Shown in pieces: positions 22,784-34,032 of a stretch of DNA of 64,000 bases. The position numbers and the translations under genes are program-made. The notes beneath the pieces were generated by a model, which saw only the letters and a program-made list of their open reading frames with translations, ran no database searches and was not told the DNA's origin. The first letter of the stretch is position 1, and each line of letters opens with the position of its first letter. The stretch is from Caenorhabditis elegans (taxonomy: Eukaryota > Nematoda > Chromadorea > Rhabditida > Rhabditidae). Location: the NCBI RefSeq assembly GCF_000002985.6, contig NC_003281.10, positions 2,232,001 through 2,296,000 on the forward strand, in the 5' to 3' direction.

Positions 22784-24003
22784 TTTTAAGAAAGCTGCTT
22801 ACTTATGTATAATTCGTTTTCAATAAAACAGTCAATGCTAATACTGATTTTTCTGTGAACTGTGACGTCACAGACTACGAACTATAAGCAGACGCACGTT
22901 TGCAAGCAGGACGTCCGGCAACTTTGGTTTTCACGGCGGCCGACATTTTCCGAGTGTAGCCACTCATCATAAAATTATATGATTGAGTACAGTCGCGACA
23001 GAACGATCGCTCCGCCAATTTTGCATGCGGCAAAGGGGCGTGGTTTAGTGGGAGGCGGGGCGTCCACGCAAGCCTGCGGCACGCTTTTTTTCTCGCTTTT
23101 TTCGTGTGGTAATTTGCAGTTAATTTTATTCGTTTTCTGTTCGAAATTTTACGATTTCGCTCGATTTTGTTCGTTTTTTCGGATGAAAAAGTCTTCAACT
23201 ATTTTTTAAATGAGAAATATTCAAGTTTTCACAGTTTTTACTCGAAAAAATGTTTCGTTTGTCTGTTTTTCTGTAAAATACGATGCAAAACGTTAAAAAA
23301 TCGCTTTCTCTTCACATTTTCCCTACAAAATCGAGCGAAATCGTGAAATTTCGGACAGAAAACGAATAAAATCAACTGCAAATTACCGCACGATAAAAGC
23401 GAAAAAAAGTGTGCCGCAGGCTTGCGTAGACGCTCCGCCTCCAACTAAACCACGCCCCTTTGCCGCATGCAAAATTGGCGGAGCGATCGTTCTGTCGCGA
23501 CTGTATAGTGAGTGGTCAAACTCGGAAATTGTCGGCCGCTGTGAACAACTGCACATCGGAAAGTTTTCAAAGTTGTGCAAAGAGTATTTAAAAAAACTCA
23601 AATGTGCCAAAAATAAAATGGCAGTCATGTTTTTAACAGATTAAGAAATAGCAAGCTATTTTAAGTTTAGCTTTTTATCATATTGCTTCACACAGTGTTT
23701 GTTCTTGCTTTTTGTCAGTTGACGTGTGCTGACAAATATTTACTGAAAGACCTTTTGCTCTATAAAAAAATTTTAAAAAAATTAGGTCTCGCATAAGAGT
23801 AAGGAAACGATTTTGAAACCCTTTTTTTTCGTGCGAGCCCCTCATTTTGTGGGCAGAAAAGACAAACACACAACGTAACTTTGAGAATGTTTCGGCCTAA
23901 TGCTATGGAATAGACTTTGCTAATCTTAAAATTCGCTATAAATTCAGTGCATTGCGTTTTGTTTTCTACATTTCATTTCAAACTGTTCCCATTCTTGTTC
24001 AAC
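22784..24003. other. Intergenic, mostly one palindromic element
   Basis: The region upstream of the F-box gene at 24004. It is dominated by the palindrome at 22936-23545. The remainder (about 23650-24003) is AT-rich with no gene seen. TGACGTCA lies near 22862. Confidence 0.5.
22936..23545. mobile_element. Large palindrome with GCGGCCGAC ends
   Basis: The left arm runs from 'cggcggccgacattttccga' through 'cagtcgcgacagaacgatcg' and 'gggcgtggttta' to 'gcctgcggcac'. The right arm repeats these inverted, ending 'aattgtcggccgctgtg'. Both arms are GC-rich compared with their surroundings. The centre has 'gatttcgctcgattttg' and its inverse. No protein is encoded. The frames open through it are arm artefacts. 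Confidence 0.8.
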
Positions 24004-24949
24004 ATGCCTCGTGATGTCTCTCACCTAGTTATGAAACAATTGGAGTACGTTAATCGGTGAGATATTTGAAATTTATACCACCTATATAAACTTTGGTTAC
24101 TTAAATATAATATTGAATTAAAAAATTCCAGAAGATCCGTCGATAAAACTGAAATATGTTTTGATAGAATTATGTATCAAATGAAGGACGGTTTCATCGA
24201 ATTGGATATGGACGGACACACCATCAGATATGATGATGATGAGAATGGTGGTACGACGGTATCATACGATGAACATTTAGTACACAAAAGGCAACATGAA
24301 GATGGAAACTTTGTGGAACTTGCACTCAAAGACTTGAAGATAGTACTGAAACATGCATCAAGCTATTTTTTCAACAACGATACAGAAGATAGCAACAAAT
24401 CTTTTATTGATCTTTTGAAATCGGAAAATGGTCTTCCCGCGAAGAAAGTAACACTTCTAAGATTCGCATTCAATGATCTTTTTGATATACTCCCATGTTT
24501 CGATGCACTGGAAGACATAGAGTTGTGGTACATAAGCTCCATCGACCAATTTCAACGGATAGCTTCTCTTGAGCAGTGGAAGAAAACAAAAAGATTTTGT
24601 ATCGAAGACCATTTGTTTGACAATGAACAAATTGAACTCTTCTTCCACTTTGAAGTCTTTGGCATAGATTTTGATAAATTCTCGGTGCAGAATGCAGTTA
24701 AAGTCAGAGATGTAAGTTATACTATGCCTTAATTTTTAAATTAAATTAGGATTTTTTGAGGATCTTTTGAGAAGAAGCACATTTCAAAGTTGTGGGATAA
24801 ATTTCAAAGAATCAGGCCCTGTCGAAATAGCAAAACTATTCAAACTGGACTATGTTGGTGGTGAAACATTCGAAATGGAATATTCAAACAAAAATGGAAA
24901 ATTCGAGGTTTCGATTGACGAGAATTTGTTTTCTGTGGAAAGATTGTGA
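24004..24949 (+). CDS. fbxa-type FTH protein with a truncated F-box
   Basis: Exons are 24004-24056, 24132-24711 and 24761-24949, in phase, 273 residues. The first exon is short (MPRDVSHLVMKQLEYVNR), and exon 2 opens RRSVDKTEICFDRI. The stretch that reads RKVCRSLRTA in the neighbours is missing, so the F-box is cut in half. The FTH part is complete: VELALKDLKIVLKHAS, ILPCFDALEDIELW, IASLEQWKKTK, IELFFHFEVFGI and RD at the splice, then DLLRRSTFQSC. The frame is open throughout. It may have lost SKP1 binding while keeping the substrate-side domain, or it may be early in decay. The last exon uses the second of two close ag sites (24760). Confidence 0.82.
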
Positions 24950-25553
24950 AACATTTTTGTTTTTTTTATTGCTCATAAAATGCGATTCTTATAATTATTT
25001 TGCCATTACAAAAAAACAGCTTTAGGGCTACATTTTAAATGTATCTGGTGTAAATGAGTACCAAGGCTTTTTTTGTTGTTTTTCGAATCGAAAAATAACA
25101 AAAAAAATGTTTTTTTTAGGAGAAATTCGATTCTTTGGCCGAAATTTTTTTTGCAACATCCCCTTCCTCGTTGGATATATTGTTTAATACAATTAAAAAA
25201 ATTTGTGCGTATAGTTTTATTTCGTAAAATAAAAATTTTCCAGAAAATTTTTCCGAATTCCATTGATTTCTTTTGGTTTTTCGAATCATCTAGAATTTTC
25301 AAGCACGATTTCATTTATTAGCTTGGCACGTTTGAGCAAATTCTCAAAAAACACAAGTGAAGAAAAGAAATTTATTTGACTTTATTCAACTTTTTGAAAT
25401 TTGAAAAAATCTCCGTTTTTGTCACAACATTTCTGTTTGAGACCTAATCACTTTAATAAAAATTTGGTCACAACTGCGGAGAATTTGCGTAAAACTGTAC
25501 AGTTTAACATTGTAACTCACAAAAATATTTTATTACGTAAAAAAGTCGGTTTT
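24950..25553. other. Convergent intergenic with a weak palindrome
   Basis: Between two convergent F-box genes. 'ttttggttttt'/'aaaaacaaaaa'-type arms around 25070-25320 read partly as their own inverse, so a decayed palindrome is likely. No gene is supported. Confidence 0.35.
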
Positions 25554-26950
25554 TTACAGAGCAGGTTCAATGAAAATAGAATCAAAATAATTTTTGATGT
25601 GAAGAAAATCGTCAGAACTCAATCTTTTCACACAAAAACAGAAACCATCCCACCAATCATTGGATAGGAACTTCTGACATTTAATCATAAACTTGTCGTC
25701 ATCGTTTGAATATACAATTTCAAATTCATTGCCACCTGCATATTCCGGTTTGAATACTTTTGCTATTTCAATAAAATCAATCCGCTCCGTATAATGTAAA
25801 CCAAATTGTACAGTGCAACTTTGAAATGTACTCCTTCTCATGACATCCTGCGAATTAGTTGATTAATTAACTAAAATCTGCATTTTCACTTACATCTCTA
25901 ATTTGAACTACACATTGAATTGGAAAGCTGAGCCATGTTTGCTCAATTGTGAAACTTTGAAGGTCTACCAAATAGGCGAGCATATTACTGTCAAACCAAC
26001 CATCCCTCCTTCGAAGTTTGAACTCTTTTATATTCTTCCATTGATCCAGCTGGATGATCTTATCAAATGAAAGGTCTGGATTTTCACAAAATGCAATACT
26101 TTGCAGTGTTGTAGCATCAAATAATGAAAGCATCCTTAAGACATATTCTTCCCAGAATGAGATTAGGCATATTTCTTTTATGTGAAAACATTCTTCTAAT
26201 TTCGCGAGTTCAGTAGTAAAATGTCTGTCAATGTAGTCATTTCGATATGAGCGCCACTCGCGCCGGGCCTGATTACTGTGAATTTCAACGCTTTCTGCAT
26301 GCTTCAGTAGTATCTTCAAATCTCTACACACTGTTTGCACAAAGTTTTCTTTTTCTATTCTTGTTCTTCGTCCACTGCTAAAGATCACAATCGTACCAAT
26401 TGTTTCTGGATCAACTTGCTGTCCGTTCCATAAATTTTTGACGATCCTGTTTAGTGTTGATTCTGTAACAAAATAATGTTTTCTGAAATCGTTTGAATCG
26501 TTTTTAGTAATCTTTCGAAATTAGTAAGAAATATTTTTCTATTCATACCGTCTCTGTATTGAATACATTTTCCGTACGGTTTGTCTACATCCAACTCCAC
26601 TCTGATCAGATCTTTTTCCAGTTTTATAGTAATTTTATTAAAACGGATTCCGACTTCATCGACGGCTGTCTTCAATTTTTGGCATGCTTTACGAGCCGAT
26701 AATCTGTAAAAAAACAGTTTCTTAATTATATGAAACAAATTTTTGTTAAATATAATCAATTTTAGGAAGTCTGAACAAATTTAAGGTTTCAGAATATAAA
26801 ATAGAACACTTTATAATTTTAATGCTTTTAAAATTATTCTCCTAAAACTCACTGATCCATGGGATCCATTTTTTCCAAAACTAGGTGGGCAATTCTCATA
26901 GGCATATCGAGAAAAGTTGAAGATTGTGACTTTGAAAACATACCACCCAT
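25554..26950 (-). CDS. fbxa-type F-box/FTH protein, four-exon subfamily
   Basis: Exons are 26853-26950, 26549-26703, 25894-26462 and 25554-25847, in phase, 371 residues. An extra intron splits the usual exon 2 after QYRDG. F-box halves: TFLDMPMRIAHLVLEKMDP and LSARKACQKLKTAVDEVGI. FTH landmarks: CRDLKILLKHAES, LFDATTLQSIAF, IIQLDQWKNIKEF, VVQIRD, then DVMRRSTFQSC. The C-terminus is longer than in the three-exon genes. It is a tandem paralogue of the gene at 28004-29430 (same strand, exon structure, GGMFSK/GGILSK start). The usual WFHF-type FTH block is divergent (LVDLQSFTIEQ). No breaks are visible. Confidence 0.92.
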
Positions 26951-28003
26951 TTTTCAAACTTTTCTGAAAATCTGAATACATTTAAAAATTGGGAGAAAAT
27001 GGTGTTTCGGTGCATGGGTAGTTGCAAGAACATTATTTTTCTGCACGGAAAAAACTAAATTTTCAAATCTGAAATCGTTAGAAAATCATGGGATCTGACC
27101 AAAAAAATGTGTTCAAAAAATTGAAATGAGAGGAAAAAGACTAAGCCAGTGGACTAATATAAATGTGGGTAACAAAGTATTAGCAATATCTTGTTCAAGT
27201 GTCTTCCTCAGATATACGTAGGCGTAAACATTTTGAAATCTGGCCATTTTTTGTTCATATATTTCACTACAAAAAAAAAAGTTTTGAAATATATTCCTAA
27301 CTCTACAGATCTCCACAATAGCACTTAAGTCAGCTGATAGCATAGTTCTCACAAAAAAGCAAATGTTGAAGTGGTCACGGGCCGTAAACGGGTACTTCTG
27401 ACAGTAAGAAAAACATTTATTCGAATGCTACGTGAAAAAAAGGCGTTTTGGTTGATGGGAAAACTTGGTCAACCGATTAGCAACATCTTGTTCAAGTGTC
27501 TTCCTCAGAAATCAGTGAAATTAATTGAATTGGACAACCAAACGCGGTTGGGAAATTCTCAAAAAACTACGAAGTAATCCATAAAAATTTAGGAATTAAA
27601 TTGCAATTAATTTGGAAGTTCAACGCGGTCGGCGCGTTGCGCTTCTCAATGGAGCGCGCTTGCACCGATTTCCGCGATAATGGCGGTGATTCAAATAATG
27701 ATTATTTCAGTGAATTTTTCAGTTAAAGTAACGGATTGTGATCAATATTTTGTGGGCAAATTATTTTTTTCTTTTACCTTTCTTTTCATTTTTTAGACCA
27801 AATATCAGACCCCTAGTTTATCTAACGATTTCAGATTAAAAAATTTAAAAATTTTTGTGCAAACTGCGAAGCATTCGCGTAAAACTGTGAAGTCAATATT
27901 GTAACTCACAAATAATTATTTATTACGAAAAAAAAAAATCAAAATGTATAACATGTAAAAAGCCGAATGTTTGACAAATCTTGAAGCTACATTCTTTTAA
28001 AGC
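26951..28003. other. Intergenic unit duplicated at 30200-30900
   Basis: Segments around 27100-27215 and 27255-27410 match 30220-30320 and 30345-30400 plus 30760-30865 in the same orientation, so the upstream flank was duplicated together with the gene. A decayed piece of the TTAA palindrome (GGAGCGCGCTTGCA) lies near 27650. No protein gene is supported. Confidence 0.6.
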
Positions 28004-29430
28004 TCACGGTTCAATGAAAACAAAATCAAAATTATTTTTGATGTAAAGAATATCATGAGAACTCAATTTTCTCACAGAAAAACAGTAATAATTCCAATTA
28101 TTCAATTGTATCTTCTGACATTCGATCATAAACTTGTCGTCATCAAGTGAATATTTGATTTCAAATTCATCGCCACCAGCATATTCCGGTTTGAATACTT
28201 TTGCTATATTAATCGTATCACTCGGGTTCATATTATTAGTGCCAACTTTTATAGTGCAACTTTGAAATGTACTTCTTCTCATGATATCCTGCAAATTAGT
28301 TGATTAATTAACCAAAAACTGCATGTTTCACTTACATCTCTAATTTGAACCACATTTTGTATTGGAAAGCTGTCATATGGTTGCTCAATTGTAAAACTTT
28401 GAAGGTGTAACAAATAGACGAACATATCACTGTTAAATGGCTCATGCAATCGGAGTTTGAACTCTTCTATATTTTTCCATTGATCCAGTTGAGCGATCTT
28501 TTCAATCCAAAGTCCAAAGTTATTTGGTGGACAAAGTTCAATGCTTTTCAGTGTTGTAGCATCAAAATTTGGTAGTATCTTATAGACATATTCTGAGTTG
28601 AAACTGATAAAGCATACTTCTTTTATGTGAAAACATTCTAATAATGGAGCGAAACTCTCAACAAAATAGATGTCATTGCTGCAAATACATATATTGAATA
28701 TCGGCACTTTATACGCAATGACGTCAAATTCGATGCATGAAGCGTGCTTTAGTAGTATCTTCAAATCTCTACACGCTGTGTGCACGAAGAATTCTTTTTC
28801 AATTTTCGTACTTCGTCCACAGCTAGAAATCACATATGTTTCATCATCAAGTTCACGTCCGGTCAATAAAGATTTGACGATTGGAATTATTATTCCTGTA
28901 ATATAAAAATTGGTCTTCCATTTTTTTTAAATTTAAGACATCCACACCGAAGTAACTCGAATACTTTATATAAATCAGCAATCTTTTAGTAATTTTAAAA
29001 TTATAAAAGCGTGGTCAAAAACCGACAATGCTTGTGCATCAGCACCTAATTTTAAAAAAACTGTTCATACCGTCTCTGTATTGAATACATTTTCCGTACG
29101 GCTTGTCTACATCCAACTCCATGCTGATCTGACCTTTTTCCAATTTTAAAGTAATTTTATTAAAACGGATTCCGATTTTATCGATGGCTGTCCTTACACT
29201 TCGTGACACTTTGCGAGCCGTTAATCTGTAAAATATAACCAATTTTAGGAAGTCGGTATAAATTTAAAATTTCTGAATACTCAGAGCACTTTGTAATTTT
29301 AATGCTTTTGAAATTATTCCCATAAAACTCACTGATCCGTGGGATCCATTTTTTCCAACACTTTGTAGGCGATTGTCATAGGCATATCAGACAAATTTGC
29401 CGATTGTGTCTTTGAAAGAATACCACCCAT
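28004..29430 (-). CDS. fbxa-type F-box/FTH protein, four-exon subfamily
   Basis: Exons are 29333-29430, 29071-29225, 28336-28895 and 28004-28288, in phase, 365 residues. F-box halves: LSDMPMTIAYKVLEKMDPTD and LTARKVSRSVRTAIDKIGI. Shared with the paralogue at 25554-26950: DVDKPYGKCIQYRDG at the end of exon 2, the CRDLKILLKHAS stretch, the ATTLKSIEL stretch, IAQLDQWKNIEEFKLR, and the last exon's IMRRSTFQSC. The central region after the first FTH helix is the most divergent. The frame is open throughout. The TTAA palindrome ending at 30117 starts 34 bases upstream of the ATG. Confidence 0.92.
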
Positions 29431-29463
29431 TTTTGGAACTTTTCTGAAAATCTGATGGCATTT

Positions 29464-30117
29464 AATTGCTTTAAAACATGCCTATGGTACCACAATGAGC
29501 AAATATAATAGTAAAAAAAATTTAAAAAATTTTCTAAATTTTATATGATTTTTTGAAAATTGAAAAAATCTCAAATTGCATCAAATTTCTATTTGAATTA
29601 CCGCCAATAGTTCGATGTTCGATGGAGCGCGCTTGCATTATTTTAACTTTTATTTATCAATTTTTCTTATTTTTGATTGATTTTTCATGTTTTTTTGAGT
29701 AATTTTACTGGAAATTTAATGAAAAATTCAAGATAAATGTAAATTTTTTATTAAAAAACGAGCGCTAAAGTTTCACTGATTCTCTGTTTTCACTGATTTT
29801 TAGTGAACAATTTACATTTATCTTGAATTTTTCATTAAATTTCCAGTAAAATTACTCAGAAAAACATGAAAAATCAATCAAAAATAAGAAAAATTAATAA
29901 ATAAAAGTTAAAATAATGCAAGCGCGCTCCATCGAATATCGAACTATTGGCGGTAATTCAAATCGGAATTTGATGCAATTCGAGATTTTTTCGATTTTCA
30001 AAAAATCATATAAAATTTAGAAAATTTTTTAAATTTTTTTACTATGATATTTGGTCATTGTGGTACCATAGGCATGTTTTAAAGCAATTTCCCCACTGGC
30101 GCTACTCCACCTTTAAC
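29464..30117. mobile_element. TTAA palindrome, copy 2 (left end truncated)
   Basis: The right end is complete (CGCTACTCCACCTTTAA). The left starts inside the element at 'aattgctttaaaacatgcct', lacking the terminal AAAGGTGGAGTAGCG block. The arms otherwise match the other copies. It lies directly upstream of the F-box gene that starts at 29430, so it may affect its promoter. Confidence 0.8.
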
Positions 30118-31248
30118 AGTTTTAGTGAATAGGGAATTGCTTCTAAAATTATATATTTTTTATATTTCTGCACAGATAATCCAAAAAAAAAGTTAGATAA
30201 ACCTCGGATCAGACATAAAAAATGTGTTCAAAAGTTAAAATGAAAAGTAAAATAATAAGTTAGTGGACCAATATATAACAAAGTATTAGCAATATCTTGT
30301 TCAAGTGTATTCCTCATATATGAGCGCAATTTTTTGTTCATATATTTCACTACAAAAAAATAAGTTGTGAAATATATTCCTAACTCTACAGATCTCCAAG
30401 TTGACAATTTTGGTCATTTTGGAACGTTTCTGAAAATCTGAATACATTTCAAAATGGGGGAAAAATGGTGTTTCGGTGCATGGGTAATTGCAAGAAAGAA
30501 TAGTTTTAGGTCAGGCAGCCACCTTTATTGTAGAAAGATCAAATGCAGTCCACATGGGCTGCTATAAATACATAAGAAAAGGGGCGGAAAAACTGTAGGA
30601 ATGTCGGGGGCAAAACAAAAAGGTATTGTGATAAAAGCAAGATCAAATATTGCTGATATGAATCATATGGGGAACGGAAGATGAAAGAAGAGATAGAAGA
30701 GTACGAGTTCTCGTACAACTACAAACAATAAATTTCGAAGTATATTCCTAACTTTAAAGATCTTCACAATAGCACTTAAGTCAGCTGATATCATATTTCT
30801 CACAAAAAAGTAAATGTTGAAGTGTTCACGGGCTGTAAACGGGTACTTCTGGCAGTAATTCCAGGAACGATCAAGATATTTTCGAGTTTTAATAAGCAAG
30901 AAATGACAGAATTAGCTGAGTGAGCTGTGAGGGAGAAACCTGAACAAGATAATTTTAATTATTCTTTTACCTTTCTTTTCAACTTTTTGAACACATTTTT
31001 TTGACATACATTTGCATGCAATCAAATTTGCCTGCCGTCAAAATTGCTTCATGTCTTTTATTTATTTTCGAATCTACTCCACCAGTATGTCGGTCAAAGG
31101 TCCTTTCGTCGTTTCTAATGAGTGTGACGTCACAGCTCTTTGCGCTCATCGATCCAATTTCCCAACAAACCAATCAATAATGCCGAAATTAACCAGTCGA
31201 TAATGATGAGGCCCCTCGCTAGCGAAGAAATGTTGTCTTCATTTCACA
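30118..31248. other. Intergenic
   Basis: The left part (30200-30900) is the duplicated flank matching 27100-27410, with an extra stretch at about 30400-30760. The right part leads into the RING gene at 31249 and has a TGACGTCA near 31124. No further gene is supported. Confidence 0.5.
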
Positions 31249-32054
31249 ATGACTACCATCCAAGTGGGCTTATATTTTCTTCTGGGGGCGTATATTCTTT
31301 TCAGTATATTTTTTTGTACACTGGTTCTTTTTTCAACATTTGCGGACTCTGTTTTTATTCGATACCTTAGCTCAACACACTTAGGGAAACCGGTAGTTTA
31401 CCATTTGCAGCAGGTTGTGGAATGGCTTGAAGGGTAGGCTTTTCTGTTTCAAATTTTTGTGATTAAACTTTCAAGTTTTTCAGACCCAAGTGTGGGATCT
31501 GTCTTGCTCAGTATTGGAGCACTGGAGACATGGCTCCGCGAGTTATGAACTGTGGACATACTTATTGTGGGTCATGTATCGAAATATTTGCTGAGCAGAA
31601 AGATGGAATGGTTATTTGTCCATTTTGCACAAGGACACATTTTTGTAATACCAGTAAGTCTGCAAGTGTCATTATTTTTCAAAATTTTCAAATTTTCAGT
31701 ACACCCACTGCCCTTCTTTTCCGAAAATCACCTGCTCATTATTCTATGTTCCTCGCTGATCACAGTAAACCTGTGGAAATGCCAGACTTGTCGCAAGAAA
31801 TACAGTAGCCAAGATGTTTCCAGAACTCCACGAGTCTACTCGACTTGCGGACATACATCATGTGAAGCTTGTGTCGAAAGTGATTTCACTCAGAAAAAAC
31901 GAGTGGTATGTCTAACCTGTGAAGGAAGATCTGGCGGAATAACTGGTAAAATAAAAAAAAAACGCGGTGATATTTATTGATATTAGTTGTTGCAGAAAAC
32001 TGGAAACCCCATGTGCCAATCAACTATGCAATTCGGGATTTGTTGAAGGAGTAG
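31249..32054 (+). CDS. Membrane protein with two RING motifs
   Basis: Exons are 31249-31433, 31484-31653, 31700-31945 and 31996-32054, in phase, 219 residues. Residues 7-31 form one membrane helix near the N-terminus. The first RING is complete C3HC4 with C65, C68, C85, H87, C90, C93, C107 and C110 (CGIC, MNCGHTYCGSC, CPFC). The second has C146, C149, C168, H170, C173, C176, C189 and C192 (CQTC, STCGHTSCEAC, CLTC) preceded by a weakly hydrophobic link. The C-terminus reads NYAIRDLLKE. RING proteins usually act as E3 ubiquitin ligases with an E2, so it may work beside the F-box family, but this is inference. The acceptor of exon 3 is the least certain, as a later ag is also in reach. Confidence 0.85.
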
Positions 32055-32084
32055 AATTATTTTAATTTTTTTTTGATTTTTAAG

Positions 32085-32485
32085 TTAAAGGCGGAGTAAC
32101 GCCAGTGGGGATTTATCATAATAAAAGACTCCAATAAGTTTTAGATTTTTCATAATTTCCGGTCAAAGTTTTTTGGCAAATTGCCAAAAATTTGAAAAAT
32201 AAAGGCTTTTTAGGAAATTTAAAGAAATGTCGAATGTTTCGACCCCTACTATGTTTTAATACAAATCATTAAAACAAATTTAAAACATAAAAAATGTCGA
32301 AAAAAAAATGTTTTTTGGTCGACTTCCAAAATTATGAGTGGCTAAAACTGAGTAATTGCCACTTTTTGACAGTTAATGAAACATTTTCAGAACATTTTTT
32401 AAACGTTTTATCATCGTATTTGGTCATTTTGGAACCAATGGAGTGGTTTTTAACAATTTCCCCACTGGCGCTACTCTACCTTTAA
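32085..32485. mobile_element. TTAA palindrome, diverged copy
   Basis: The ends TTAAAGGCGGAGTAACG and CGCTACTCTACCTTTAA flank a 401-base element. The terminal blocks match the main TTAA family, but the interior ('aaaatgtcg'-rich) differs and it lacks the GATGGAGCGC block. It is a separate subfamily. It lies between the RING gene and the convergent F-box gene. Confidence 0.75.
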
Positions 32486-32630
32486 TACGTTTTTCCTGAA
32501 TATTGAATACCTTTTCTAGAACTTTGAACGAATATGGAAAAAAATAAACATCTTTATAACTTCAAGAACATATAAAAAAAAGAAAATCGTTCGATTTTTG
32601 TACGTTTTATTTTTCAGAATTATTTTTAAT

Positions 32631-34032
32631 TTAACACCTTTTGATGATAAAATTAAAGCCTCCTTCACATTTGATCTCAAAAATGCTGTTTTCATATGAA
32701 TACTGGAATTCAAATAAATGATACATATCATCGTAAGGCAAGTAGTCTGGTTTAAAAACTTTTCCAATTTCATCCCGATTTCCACCTCCAAAATGAATTT
32801 CACACTTCTGGAATGTACTTCTTTTCAATAGATTCTGCAATAAATTCATCGTAAAAAATATACCCTTAAAATATAAACTCACATCTCTGATATTAATTGC
32901 ATCTTCTATTGAAAAATTTTCGAGTGAAATTTCAAATTCTTCCAGGTGGAATAGATGTTCGATTGGAGCCCCATAACGGGAAAAATCGATTTTTTTCGCG
33001 TTTTTCCATTGATCCAATAGAGTGATCCGTTCGAATTGGTTTACTCTGACTGTACTTCCCAAATAAATATTCTCCAGAAATTGAGAATCAAAATACTGCA
33101 GGATTTTGAGCACGTCATCGAATTTGAACTTTTTAAGTGATATTGCTTTCACGTGTAAAACTGTTGTGTTTCTCAAGCTCTTGATAAAATTCACAGCAGT
33201 TTTTCCATAAACTTCAAGCGTCAACCACGAGACATGTTTCAGTACAATCTCCAAATCCGTAAGTGCTTTTTCCACAAAGTTTGCTCCTATGGTAAATTTG
33301 TCTACTCTTAAAAATGCAGGTATACTATCTCCAGAGTAAACGATTTTTATATCGTCTAGTTTGATAGAAATTGAGTCTTCCCAAAATTCGCATGTGATAC
33401 TATTGAAATTTATACCGAAATTATCAACGGCAGTTCTCAAACTTTGACAAACTTTACGAAAGATTAGTCTGTAAATAAGTATTTCAAATTTTTTTTGCAA
33501 AGCCAATACATTCAAATCAGGGGTGGGCGGCAATTGCCACAATTTGTCAGTTTGCCGGTTTGCCAATTTTCCATAGGATGCGTACAATTTTTCAGATTGG
33601 CATTGATATTTTGAAATTTCGAAAAAAAAAAGGTTGAAAACCACAATTTGCCAATAATGTTTGGCAATTTGCCGATAATTTTCAATCCCGGCAATTTGCC
33701 GACTTGCCGCAAACCCTAATTCCGGCGAGTTGCCGATTTGCCAGAATATTTCAATTCCGGCAATTTGTCGATTTGCCGATTTTCCGTAAATTTTTAATTC
33801 CGACAATTTGCCGATTTGCCAGAAATTTTTAATTCCGGCTGTTTGCCGGTTTGCCAATTTCCCGGAAATTTCAATACCGGCAATTTGCCATTTTGCCGGA
33901 AAAAATCGTTGCCGCCTAACCCCTGATTTGAATGCATAATTTAAAAAAAAGCTCAATGGGCTCAAACTTCTCCAAAACTAGATTAGCGACATCCAAAGGG
34001 AGATGGAGCAAATCTCGATTGAAACAAGACAT
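32631..34032 (-). pseudogene. fbxa-type F-box/FTH gene with a lost first splice donor
   Basis: Exon 3 is 32631-32834, exon 2 is 32883-33468, and the first exon begins at the ATG ending at 34032. Exon 1 reads LLHLPLDVANLVLEKFEP, then IEL, where all relatives have gtgagt or gtaag. Here the sequence is 'attgagcttttttttaaa' and no GT follows for many bases, so the donor is gone. Exon 2 (IFRKVCQSLRTAVDNFGI, ILQYFDSQFLENIYL, ITLLDQWKNAK, IEHLFHLEEFEI) and exon 3 (NLLKRSTFQKC) are open. A GCCGATTTGCCG element (33517-33930) fills intron 1 next to the missing donor. In one frame the intron, exon 2 and intron 2 read through without a stop from about 33965. It is either a pseudogene or spliced from an unseen donor. 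Confidence 0.75.
33517..33930. repeat. GCCGATTTGCCG-rich repeat, copy 2
   Basis: About eight units with 'ggcaatttgccgatttgcc' spaced by 'gaaatttcaattcc' fill intron 1 of the F-box gene. The outer ends are 'gggtgggcggcaa' at left and 'ggcggcaacga...' inverted at right, which makes the whole an imperfect palindrome. Confidence 0.85.

Noticed and set aside
27371-27577. 68-codon basic frame (TGRKRVLLTVRKTF)
   Set aside because: It lies in the duplicated flank of the tandem F-box pair and the same sequence at 30830-30890 does not keep the frame.
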